DNA from: an uncultured Roseateles sp.
Lineage (GTDB): Bacteria > Pseudomonadota > Gammaproteobacteria > Burkholderiales > Burkholderiaceae_C
Assembly: GCF_913777145.1 (NCBI RefSeq)
Contig: NZ_CAJYPS010000027.1
Coordinates: forward strand, 372,001-436,000
Length of the DNA stretch: 64,000 bases
Reading direction: 5' to 3'
A program made the translations under genes and the position numbers. Shown piece by piece: positions 53,389-63,066 of the stretch. Every line of letters begins with the position of its first letter. The first letter of the stretch is position 1. A model generated the notes under the pieces. That model had not been told where the DNA came from, made no database searches, and saw only the letters and a program-made list of their open reading frames with translations.

Positions 53389-54254
53389 GCTGTTGTCTCC
53401 TTCTTGGCGACGACCAGGTAGACGCCCAGCAGCGTCACACCCATGCCGACGATGGCTTGTGCCCCCAGTGTCTCGCCGAACAGCAGCCACGCCATCACCG
53501 AGGTGACAGAGGGCACGAGGTACATGGTGCTGGACACGGCCGTCACGCGGCCATGGCGCAGCATGTAGAACATCAGGCTGATGCCACCGGCGGTCAGCAC
53601 CAGCACGCTCCAGGCCATGGCCAGCAGCACCTGGCCGTTCCAGACCACGCGCATGGGCTCGGTGGCCCAGGCCACAGGCAGCGTGGCGAGCAGCGCGGCG
53701 GCGAACTGCACGACCTGGCCGGTGCGCAGGTCGAACTGCGGCACGAAGCGCTTTTGGTACAGCGTGCCGCCGGTGATGGCCAGCAGCGCCAGCACGCACA
53801 GCAGCAGCGGCCCACCCAGGCCGGCGCCCAGGGTCAGCTTGTGCCAGATGACCAGCAGCACGCCGCCCAGGCCCAGGGCCACGCCCAGCCACTGGCGCGG
53901 CGACACCCGCTCGCCCACCAGCGGCGCCAGCGCGGCCACCAGCACCGGCTGCAGGTTCACGATCAGCGCGGCGCTGCCGGCCGGCAGGCCCTGGCGTATC
54001 GCCACCCACACGCCCCCCAGGTACACCGCCTGTATCAGCACGCCGGCCAGCGCCAGGTGCAGCAGGTCGCGCCCGCGCGGCCAGCGCGCGCCGGCCAGCA
54101 GCGCCAGCGCCAGCATCAGCACGACAACGCCCGCATAGCGCAGGCTCAGGAAGCTCAGCGGATCGGCGTAGGGCGCGGCCAGCTTGGCGACGATGTAGCC
54201 GGTGGCCCAGATGAAGATGAAGAGCGGTGGCGCAAGTCGGTCGAGCAGGGACAT
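53385..54254 (-). CDS. DMT-superfamily (EamA) transporter
   Basis: This 289-residue inner-membrane protein has about ten helices in two EamA repeats (ATGYIVAKLAAPYADPLSFL near the start, VPSVTSVMAWLLFGETLGAQ near the end). The family exports amino acids, metabolites or drugs; the substrate here is unknown. Its stop overlaps the acyl-CoA synthetase start. It follows the CWC-family gene by 10 bp and may be in one minus-strand transcript. Confidence 0.9.
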   Translation of the reverse strand: MSLLDRLAPPLFIFIWATGYIVAKLAAPYADPLSFLSLRYAGVVVLMLALALLAGARWPRGRDLLHLALAGVLIQAVYLGGVWVAIRQGLPAGSAALIVNLQPVLVAALAPLVGERVSPRQWLGVALGLGGVLLVIWHKLTLGAGLGGPLLLCVLALLAITGGTLYQKRFVPQFDLRTGQVVQFAAALLATLPVAWATEPMRVVWNGQVLLAMAWSVLVLTAGGISLMFYMLRHGRVTAVSSTMYLVPSVTSVMAWLLFGETLGAQAIVGMGVTLLGVYLVVAKKETTA

Positions 54255-54264
54255 GGTGGCCGCA

Positions 54265-54486
54265 TCATGCCTGCGCAGGCGGCGGCGTCGGGGTCACCGA
54301 CGCGCCAGCCGCGAGCTCGCGCAAGCAGCGAACGCACAGGCAGGCGTCGTAGCGCCGCGCCAGCTCGGCCTGCAGCGCCTCACTCAGCACCAGCTCGAAG
54401 CAGTCGCAGTGGCCGCTGGCGGCGCCGCACTCGAAACCGCCGCCGCAGCGGGGGCAGGTCGACACCAGCGGCAGGGCCGCGCTCAT
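54265..54486 (-). CDS. Cysteine-rich CWC-family protein
   Basis: This 73-residue protein has Cys pairs CPRCGGGFECG, HCDCFEL and DACLCVRC, plus another Cys, spaced as in the cysteine-rich CWC family, likely binding zinc or iron. Its function is unknown. ATG 54486 overlaps the DUF1801 stop (ATGA), which decides the start. It ends in a Pro-rich tail. Confidence 0.85.
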   Translation of the reverse strand: MSAALPLVSTCPRCGGGFECGAASGHCDCFELVLSEALQAELARRYDACLCVRCLRELAAGASVTPTPPPAQA

Positions 54487-54914
54487 GCGCCACCGCCGCG
54501 CAGCTGGGCCACGCGCAATGCGCACAGCTCGGCCAGCACGGCCGGGTCCACATCCGCCAGGCGCCTGAGGTAGAGGCAGCCCTTGCCCTGCCGGAACCGG
54601 CCCAGCCGGGCCAGCAGCGCCGCGCCGCAGTCGGGCAGGCTGGCCAGCTCCAGGTAGAGGCTGAGCTCACCCTTGCCGCCGGCCCCGCTGGCAAAGCCGA
54701 TCTCGAAGATGTCGCCCGCGCGCCCGCTGGCGTGCACATAGTGGTGGTGGCCAAAGCCCACCATGCGCCCCCACAGCCGCGGCGGCTGGCCGCTGGCCTG
54801 CTGCATCAGCGCTGCGAGCGCGCGGCAATCGGCGGCACGCTCGGGCGGCTGCGCGTCGAACAACGCTTGGACATCGGCCGCCAGGGGCGGCGCGTCAGAG
54901 GCTTGTCGAGCCAT
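54483..54914 (-). CDS. DUF1801-domain protein
   Basis: This 143-residue cytosolic protein shows the DUF1801 (YdhG-like) pattern: ALFDAQPPERAADCRALAAL, LWGRMVGFGHHHYVHASGRA and LYLELASLPDCGAALLARLG, with RFRQGKGCLYLRRL at the end. The family has a small alpha/beta fold, function unknown. It is followed with a 4-bp overlap by the CWC gene. Confidence 0.82.
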   Translation of the reverse strand: MARQASDAPPLAADVQALFDAQPPERAADCRALAALMQQASGQPPRLWGRMVGFGHHHYVHASGRAGDIFEIGFASGAGGKGELSLYLELASLPDCGAALLARLGRFRQGKGCLYLRRLADVDPAVLAELCALRVAQLRGGGA

Positions 54915-54933
54915 GGGCGGGTCTCCGCAACAC

Positions 54934-55635
54934 TCAGAGCGAGGATTGTGGATCCTCGTCCGGCCAGCGTTCGGGCGTGGCGCGCGCCAGCGCCAGCCAG
55001 GTCGCGAAGTCCGGCTTGTGTGGCCTCTTGGGCGCGGGCCGCGCGAGCTCCAGGTGGGCGTCGTGGCCTATCAGCACGCCGTACTCCGGCGGGATCTCCT
55101 CGGGCTGGGCAATGCCGGCCTTCAGCACGAACCAGCACTGGCCGCACAGCGCGCGGTAGGCGGCGGACTTGGCGGGCTTGCGCAGCTCGCCCAGCAGATC
55201 GGCGCGGCTGACCTTGATCTCGTGGATGGCGGGCTCGAGGTAGTCCTCCACCGTGCTGTGGCGGATGGAGAACACGTCGGGCATGGCCTGCACCCACTGG
55301 ACCTTGCCGTCGTCGCCGGGCAGGCCGGCGCGCAGGGTCAGGCCTCGCCAGGCGATGCGGCCGGCCCGCTGCATCTCCAGCGCCACGCGCTGCACCAGGC
55401 CCTCGTGCGCATCGCGCGCGGCGCGGTTGCGCTGCAGCGAGTCCGCCAGCAGCGCGATGCCCGTGTCGGTCACGCGCAGGCGCTCGCGGCCATCGGGGTC
55501 GCGCAGCCGCTCCAGCCAGCCGGCGGCCAGCAGTTCCACCTCCACCAGGTCCTGGCAGGGCCAGCCGGCGCTGCGCCAGATCTGGCGCAGGCGTTGCAGG
55601 TGGATGCGGGTGGGGGTCGACAAGGACGAAGCCAT
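54934..55635 (-). CDS. Winged-helix protein with PD-(D/E)xK nuclease-like motif (MmcB-like)
   Basis: This 233-residue protein begins with a helical winged-helix-like domain (about 10-75: WPCQDLVEVELLAAGWLERL, LRVTDTGIALLADSLQ). The second domain has MPDVFS (Pro119-Asp120), HEIKVS (Glu139-x-Lys141), then a helix and a strand (LRKPAKSAAYRALCGQCWFV). The spacing PD-x18-ExK is that of the PD-(D/E)xK nuclease fold, similar to MmcB-like repair proteins. I have no gene name. ATG 55635 was chosen over the upstream ATG at 55659. Confidence 0.7.
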   Translation of the reverse strand: MASSLSTPTRIHLQRLRQIWRSAGWPCQDLVEVELLAAGWLERLRDPDGRERLRVTDTGIALLADSLQRNRAARDAHEGLVQRVALEMQRAGRIAWRGLTLRAGLPGDDGKVQWVQAMPDVFSIRHSTVEDYLEPAIHEIKVSRADLLGELRKPAKSAAYRALCGQCWFVLKAGIAQPEEIPPEYGVLIGHDAHLELARPAPKRPHKPDFATWLALARATPERWPDEDPQSSL

Positions 55636-55659
55636 GGCGACATCTTCGCGCGGCCGCAC

Positions 55660-55696
55660 AAAGAAAAAGCCCCTCGGGCCGGAGGCGCGAGGGGCT
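55660..55696 (-). terminator. Rho-independent terminator of the DUF4397 gene
   Basis: On the minus strand AGCCCCTCG pairs with CGAGGGGCT (55688-55696 with 55668-55676), followed by TTTTTCTTT. It lies 24 bp after the stop of the DUF4397 gene. Confidence 0.85.
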
Positions 55697-55719
55697 GATT
55701 GCTCAGAGGCGTGTCGAGA

Positions 55720-57081
55720 TCAACGATCCCGGATGAACATGCCGGTCGCACCCGGCATGGTGGGCGGCGTGACCGAGGTGTTCACGGTCGAGTCGCCCAT
55801 GATGATGGCCGTGTAGACGCCATTGGCAATCAGCGGCGTCAGGCTGGTGGTGCTGCCGAAGGTGCCCGGGTTGTAGATCGGGCTGGAGCCGATCAGCGGC
55901 GACCAGACCTGAACCGTCGAGCCCGTGCTGGACGACAGCGTGCCGTCAGGGGTGGAGCTGGTGCCGGCGGCCAGGTTGGCGGCGCGCGTCGTGTTGTCCA
56001 CCACCAGCGAGGCCAGCGGGTTGTTGTTGCCCGCCAGTGCGTTGATCAGACGGATCTTCACGTTGCCGCTGGTCGTCGGCAGGCGGTTGTCGTCGGTCAA
56101 CACCGTGAACTGAGGCGCGGCGGCCGTGCCGTACAGCAGATAGGTGTAGTCCACACCGGCGGCCATGGTCGGCGCACCGCTGGGCAGCGTGATCGGAGAA
56201 CCGTTGACGTTCACGACCAGGTTGCTGGCGCCCGAGGGCAGGCTGACGTAATCAACGCGGTTGGGCGCCGGCGAATTCAGCAGCAAGGTCTTGCCCTGAA
56301 TGGTCGAGCTGGCATAGGCCGCACCGGCCAGGCCGTTGATCATGCGCACGCGGCTCAGCGTGTTGGTGAAGGACGTCACCGCGCCCTTTTGCACGAGCTT
56401 GGTGCCATTGACCAGCGTGCCGCTGCTGGTGGCCGAGAAGATCATCGAGTTGACGCTGGCGGAATCGAAGGTCACGGCCGGGATGTCCAGGCGCAGGTCG
56501 TTCTTGTTGCCCACGCCCGTGACGCGAACTCGGTAGGTGCCCGAGTTGATCTGGATGTAGCCGCTACCGGCAGCGCCCTGCAGGCCGCTGTAGAAGGGGC
56601 TGGAATCCGTCAGCGCGGCGTCCGCCGTGGTGATGTAGATGTCCAGCGAGCCGGCGTCCGGGGCCAGGTTCAGTGCCAGCACCTTGGCCTTGCCGGAATC
56701 CGGGGCGTCCTGGCTTTCCTGCAGCTGGCTGACGCGCGTGGCGCCCGAGAAGCCGTAGGCGATCAGCGTGTAGTTGTTGCCACCGGCCAGCGTCGGCGTC
56801 AGCGCGGCGACGCTGTTGCCCACGTCGCTGGTCAGGATCTGCGTGGCCGTGTTGTTGCTGTCCACGCCACCATAGCTGCCAACCTGGCCCTGGGCGACCT
56901 TGCTGTTGATCGTGGTGTTGTTGACGGACAGATCCAGCGTGGCATAGGACTGGGTGATGTTCAGCAGGCGCACCTGCGCATTGCCGCCACCGCTGCCACC
57001 GCCACCGCAGGCGCTCAGCAATGCCGTGGCCGACAGACCCAGGATCGTCGCCATCCGGGTGGCCCAAGGGGTAAATCGCAT
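55720..57081 (-). CDS. DUF4397-domain lipoprotein
   Basis: This 453-residue protein has a lipoprotein signal (ILGLSATALLSACGGGGSGG) and repeated DUF4397 units (AQVRLLNITQSYATLDLSVN, RVRMINGLAGAAYASSTIQG, KIRLINALAGNNNPLASLVV), each starting with V(R/K)(L/M)(L/I)N. They are beta-rich and Asn/Thr/Ser-rich. The likely place is the cell envelope; function is unknown. It has its own terminator and is divergent from the FadH gene (171 bp). Confidence 0.87.
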   Translation of the reverse strand: MRFTPWATRMATILGLSATALLSACGGGGSGGGNAQVRLLNITQSYATLDLSVNNTTINSKVAQGQVGSYGGVDSNNTATQILTSDVGNSVAALTPTLAGGNNYTLIAYGFSGATRVSQLQESQDAPDSGKAKVLALNLAPDAGSLDIYITTADAALTDSSPFYSGLQGAAGSGYIQINSGTYRVRVTGVGNKNDLRLDIPAVTFDSASVNSMIFSATSSGTLVNGTKLVQKGAVTSFTNTLSRVRMINGLAGAAYASSTIQGKTLLLNSPAPNRVDYVSLPSGASNLVVNVNGSPITLPSGAPTMAAGVDYTYLLYGTAAAPQFTVLTDDNRLPTTSGNVKIRLINALAGNNNPLASLVVDNTTRAANLAAGTSSTPDGTLSSSTGSTVQVWSPLIGSSPIYNPGTFGSTTSLTPLIANGVYTAIIMGDSTVNTSVTPPTMPGATGMFIRDR

Positions 57082-57159
57082 CGAAATCTCTCCAGAAAGC
57101 CGCCGGGCCTATCCCCAAACGCGCGGACCCGTGATTAGAACTCAACTGCAGGCTGGTGA

Positions 57160-59304
<2,145 letters not shown>

Positions 59305-59326
59305 GCCACGAAGCCAGGGCCCGGGC

Positions 59327-60313
59327 TCAGGCCGCCTGCGGCAACGGCTCGGGCTGGGCCGTGGCCGGCAGCAGCGCCGACCGGCTGCGCTGCCGGTACT
59401 GCGCCGGCGACATGCCCACCACGCGCTTGAACGCGTGGCTGAAGGCGCTCTCCGACGCATAGCCCAGCTCGCCCACCCAGGCTGCCATGGGCCGGGCCTC
59501 CTGGCGCAACGCGCGGCGCGCCAGCAGCATGCGCCACTCGCTCAGATAGGCCAGCGGCGCCAGTCCCACCACCGCCTTGAAGCGCACCGCGAAGGCTGTG
59601 CGCGACATCGCCGCAGCGCCGGCCAGCTCCTCCAGCGTCCAGGCCCGGCCGGGCTGTTCATGCATGCAGCGCAACGCGGGCTGCAGGCGCGCATCGCCAA
59701 AGGCGCGCAACCAGCCGCAGTCCACTGCCTGGCTGCGGCTCAGGTGCAGGCGCAGCATCTGCACGAACAGCATCTGCGTGAGCTGCTCGGCCATCAGCCG
59801 GTGGCCGGGGCGCTGCAGGCTGCGCTCGCGCATCAGGCTCTCCAGCAGCCAGCGCAGCACCGGCGCCTCGGCCTCGTCAGCGCGCACCAGCAGGCACACC
59901 GGCAGCGCGCCGGCCATGGGGCCGCCGCAGTCCTCGCTCAGCGTCACATGGCCGCCGATCATCGTGAACTCGCTGCCATCGCCCAGGCAGACCCGCGGCC
60001 GCTGTGGATCGACGCCGACAAAGCGCAGCATCGCGTCCTCGGGCGGCAGCGCGGGGTCGCTGCCCACCACATAGGGGCCGCCGCGGTGCATCAGCATCAG
60101 GTCGCCCGGGGCCAGCCGGCGCGGTGCCTCGCCCGCCAGCGTTAGCCAGGCCTCGCCACGCACCACCGCGAACAGCTTGAGCCCCTGCGGTGGCGGGAAG
60201 GACAGGGACCAGGGGCCCTGGGCGTCCAGCTGGCCGGTCATTGCGGTCTGCACCTCGGCCAGGCGCAGCAGGTCGGACAGTGGGTCGGCCAGCAGGTCTG
60301 AACTATCAATCAT
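59327..60313 (-). CDS. AraC-family transcriptional regulator with cupin sensor
   Basis: This 328-residue regulator has an N-terminal cupin-like effector domain (about 25-170: GLKLFAVVRGEAWLTLAGEA, PRRLAPGDLMLMHRGG) and two C-terminal helix-turn-helix units (WTLEELAGAAAMSRTAFAVR, MAAWVGELGYASESAFSHAF, then FKRVVGMSPAQYRQR). ATG 60313 is used; the upstream ATG at 60334 is possible. It is divergent from the MBL-fold gene by 84 bp and may control it (inference). Confidence 0.9.
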   Translation of the reverse strand: MIDSSDLLADPLSDLLRLAEVQTAMTGQLDAQGPWSLSFPPPQGLKLFAVVRGEAWLTLAGEAPRRLAPGDLMLMHRGGPYVVGSDPALPPEDAMLRFVGVDPQRPRVCLGDGSEFTMIGGHVTLSEDCGGPMAGALPVCLLVRADEAEAPVLRWLLESLMRERSLQRPGHRLMAEQLTQMLFVQMLRLHLSRSQAVDCGWLRAFGDARLQPALRCMHEQPGRAWTLEELAGAAAMSRTAFAVRFKAVVGLAPLAYLSEWRMLLARRALRQEARPMAAWVGELGYASESAFSHAFKRVVGMSPAQYRQRSRSALLPATAQPEPLPQAA

Positions 60314-60397
60314 GAAATCTGCACCCTGACGCATTCAAAGTTCAGATCAGCATAACCAGAATCGCGCCGATCCGCTGCTGGCCCCCACCCTGCCTCC

Positions 60398-61468
60398 ATG
60401 ACGCTGCCCCTGCTCCTGCTCTGCACCGTGCTCGCGCTGGCCGCGGCCGGCTGCGTGCTGAACCGCCGCCCGCTGGCCCATGCCGACTCGCCGCAGCAAC
60501 GCGGCGGCCGCTTCAGCAACGCCCGCCCACCGCGGCCCATGGGCCTGGCCCAGGGGCTCAGGTTGTGGTGGATCTTCCTGTTCGACAAGCCCGCCGACAC
60601 CCGGCCGGCGCAACGCTTCGAAGTACAGACCCTGGATGCCGCGCTGCTGGCCGCGGCACCGGACGGCACGCTGTGGCGCCTGGGCCATTCGACGCTGCTG
60701 ATCAAGCTGGCCGGCGGCCTGTGGCTGACCGACCCGGTGCTGTCCGAGCGCGCATCGCCGCTGAGCTGGGCCGGCCCGGCGCGCTTCCATGCGCCGCCCA
60801 TCAGCGCGCAGGATCTGCCGCCGCTGGCCGGCGTCATCCTGTCTCACGACCACTACGACCACCTGGACCGCGCCACCGTACGCACACTGGCGGCCAAGAC
60901 CGCCGTCTTCCTGACGCCGCTGGGCGTGGGGGAGCGCCTGATCGCCTGGGGCGTGGACCCGGCGCGCGTGCGCCAGCTGGACTGGTGGCAGGCCGCCGAG
61001 GTTGGCGGCCTGCGGCTCACCGCCACGCCGGCCCAGCATTTCTCCGGCCGCGGCCTGGGCGACGCCAACCGCACGCTGTGGTGCTCCTGGGTGATAGAGG
61101 GCCAGGGCCTCAAGCTGTTCTTCAGCGGTGACACCGGCTACTTCGACGGCTTTCGCCAGATCGGCCAGCGCCTGGGGCCCTTCGACCTCAGCTGCATCGA
61201 ATGCGGCGCCTACGACGAGCGCTGGCCGGACGTGCACATGCAGCCCGAGCAGACGCTGCAGGCCCACCGCGACCTGGGTGCCCGCTGGCTGCTGCCCATA
61301 CACAACGGCAGCTTCGACCTGGGCCTGCACGCCTGGACCCAGCCCATGGAGCGCATCGCCGCCCTGGCCGAGGCCGGCGGTGCGGCGCTGACCCAACCCG
61401 CCATGGGCACGGCCGTGGACCTGCGCCAGCCCCGGGCCGGCGGCCACTGGTGGCGCGAGCTGGGCTGA
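60398..61468 (+). CDS. MBL-fold metallohydrolase lipoprotein (NAPE-PLD/UlaG-like)
   Basis: This 356-residue protein has a lipoprotein-like start (TVLALAAAGCVLN, Cys19) and a metallo-beta-lactamase fold with intact SHDHYDHLD (His150, Asp151, His152, Asp154, His155), FFSGDTGYFDGF and PIHNGSFDLGL supplying later metal ligands. The order fits the NAPE-PLD/UlaG-like group, acting on phosphodiesters or lactones. The substrate is unknown. A SRPBCC gene follows after 7 bp. Confidence 0.85.
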   Translation: MTLPLLLLCTVLALAAAGCVLNRRPLAHADSPQQRGGRFSNARPPRPMGLAQGLRLWWIFLFDKPADTRPAQRFEVQTLDAALLAAAPDGTLWRLGHSTLLIKLAGGLWLTDPVLSERASPLSWAGPARFHAPPISAQDLPPLAGVILSHDHYDHLDRATVRTLAAKTAVFLTPLGVGERLIAWGVDPARVRQLDWWQAAEVGGLRLTATPAQHFSGRGLGDANRTLWCSWVIEGQGLKLFFSGDTGYFDGFRQIGQRLGPFDLSCIECGAYDERWPDVHMQPEQTLQAHRDLGARWLLPIHNGSFDLGLHAWTQPMERIAALAEAGGAALTQPAMGTAVDLRQPRAGGHWWRELG

Positions 61469-61475
61469 CCCCGCC

Positions 61476-62093
61476 ATGGGCCTGACCCCCCTGCCCCTGC
61501 TGGACGAGGCCCGCCACGCGCGTGGCGCCGACGGCGAGCACCGCGTCCACACCAGCGTGGTGATCCCTGCGCCGGCCGAGCAGGTCTGGCAGGTGCTGAC
61601 CGACTTCGAACGCATGCCGCGCTGGAGCCCCAGCCTGCTGGGCGTGCGCGGGCCCTGGCAGCACGGCGCGGCCGTGGTCGTGTGGCAGCAGCTGATGGGC
61701 GAGGCCTGGGTGCTGCCCCAGGTGCTGCAGCTGGGGCCGGGGCTGCGCTTCGGCTGGTCCAGCTGGTGGCATGGCGACTACAGCCGGGTGCGCGACGAGC
61801 ATGTGTTCGAGTTGCAGTCGCTGGCGCCTGGGCTGACCCGGCTGGTGCAGCGCGACCGCTTCCACGGCCCGGACGCGGCGGCGCTGGGCGAGCCCCTGGC
61901 CCGCGCCGCGCTGGCGGACTACGCCCGCTTCAACCGCGCGCTGCGCGACGAGGTGGTGGCCCGCTCACTGCGCGAGCCGCCAGAGCTGCAGCAGGCTGTC
62001 GTCGTCCTGCTCGCAGACCTCCAGGCCACGGGCCAGGTCCAGGCTGGAATCCAGCCAGCCGCAGGCGCCCGGCTCGGACGCGACGGCCGCTGA
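61476..62093 (+). CDS. SRPBCC-domain (START/Bet v1-like) protein
   Basis: This 205-residue protein has one hydrophobic-ligand cavity domain: VHTSVVIPAPAEQVWQVLTD, FERMPRWSPSLLGVRGPW and a long C-terminal helix (ALADYARFNRALRDEVVARS). The last 35 residues (after about 170) do not look like the domain and overlap an antisense small gene at 61965-62174. The family binds lipids or polyketides, or performs small hydrolysis/aromatisation; here unknown. It follows the MBL gene by 7 bp. Confidence 0.82.
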   Translation: MGLTPLPLLDEARHARGADGEHRVHTSVVIPAPAEQVWQVLTDFERMPRWSPSLLGVRGPWQHGAAVVVWQQLMGEAWVLPQVLQLGPGLRFGWSSWWHGDYSRVRDEHVFELQSLAPGLTRLVQRDRFHGPDAAALGEPLARAALADYARFNRALRDEVVARSLREPPELQQAVVVLLADLQATGQVQAGIQPAAGARLGRDGR

Positions 62094-62174
62094 GGGCAGC
62101 GCCTCCGCCGGGCCGCTCAGCGGCAGGCCGACCAGCTGGGACAGCGAAGACATGAGCACGGTGGACAAGGACAT
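61965..62174 (-). CDS. Small protein with CGWxDSSxxLxxGLxVxE-type motif, antisense to the SRPBCC gene end
   Basis: This 69-residue frame starts at ATG 62174 with a good Shine-Dalgarno GGGGAG six bases upstream on the minus strand. Its C-terminal half reads EPGACGWLDSSLDLARGLEV then CEQDDDSLLQLWRL, a pattern I recall from small unnamed betaproteobacterial proteins (CGWFDSSxxL...GL). It overlaps the last 129 bases of the SRPBCC gene on the other strand. Either both are real or the SRPBCC reading extends by chance. Function unknown. Confidence 0.5.
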   Translation of the reverse strand: MSLSTVLMSSLSQLVGLPLSGPAEALPSAAVASEPGACGWLDSSLDLARGLEVCEQDDDSLLQLWRLAQ

Positions 62175-62320
62175 GGCGAACTCCCCGGCGCTTGGGCCCG
62201 GATGGCGGGCCTGACCACTACAGATTCGTCGCCACGCCCCCCGCTCACCATCACCCCGAGGGCGGCGCCGCGGGGGAGCCGGGGGAGAGCCAACGCCCCC
62301 AACCTCCCCCGTCGGGGGGA

Positions 62321-62998
62321 TCAGCCCGCGCGGCGCAGCAGCTCGCGGCGGGCGTCCAGGCCCACCCAGCGCGCCGGCCCGGGTTCGCGCGCAGCAAGCT
62401 CTTCAGCCAAAGCGAGCGCCTGCTCACGCAGTCCCGGCGAGCGCTTGCCGATCTGGCGCAGCGCCCAGTTCACAGCCTTCTTCACGAAGTTGCGCGGGTC
62501 GTCCGCGCCGGCGCGTATCAGCGGCAGGCGGGCTGCGAAATCGGCGTCCGGCCGGGCCTTGTGGTGCACCGCGGCCACCGCCAGCAACGCAAAGCCGGCG
62601 CGCTTCTCGAACTCGGCCTGGCGCACCGCCCAGCGCGGGATGGCGTCCCACGCCAGCGGGCTCTTGGAAAAAGCATTCAGGCAGGCCTGGTCGCACACAT
62701 CCCAGGCCTGCATGCCGGCGACCCAGTGGTCCATCTGGGCCTGCGTGAAGCGCGCCGGCTCGGCCAGCAGGCCGGCCAGCAGCTGGGCGTCGGGAATGCC
62801 GGTATCCCACAACTCCAGCGCCAGCTCGTGCTCACGCCCCAGCTCGCGGGCCAGCGCGCGCAGCGTGGGCACGGCCAGGCCCAGGCGACCCTCGCCCGTG
62901 AGGCCGAAGCGCGCCAGGCCGGCCAGCGCCTCGGGCCGCGCCCGCTCGTGCAGGGCCGCCAGCGCCAAACTCAGCCGCTGCGCGTGCTTATTCGTCAT
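62321..62998 (-). CDS. DNA alkylation repair protein (AlkD-like HEAT-repeat)
   Basis: This 225-residue protein is helical HEAT-like: LGLAVPTLRALARELGREHE, LALELWDTGIPDAQLLAGLL, MDHWVAGMQAWDVCDQACLN, WAVRQAEFEKRAGFALLAVA, RNFVKKAVNWALRQIGKRSP. The W-D-x-C-D and R-N-F-V-K-K-A-V-N-W-A-L-R motifs are typical of AlkD-like 3-methyladenine/7-methylguanine glycosylases. It is probably monocistronic, divergent from the thioredoxin-family gene. Confidence 0.85.
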   Translation of the reverse strand: MTNKHAQRLSLALAALHERARPEALAGLARFGLTGEGRLGLAVPTLRALARELGREHELALELWDTGIPDAQLLAGLLAEPARFTQAQMDHWVAGMQAWDVCDQACLNAFSKSPLAWDAIPRWAVRQAEFEKRAGFALLAVAAVHHKARPDADFAARLPLIRAGADDPRNFVKKAVNWALRQIGKRSPGLREQALALAEELAAREPGPARWVGLDARRELLRRAG

Positions 62999-63066
62999 GC
63001 GCAGATTCTGTCGGGCGTGGCTGGCCGCAGAATCCAGGTTTTGCCCCCAACCCTTCCCGCCGCTCG

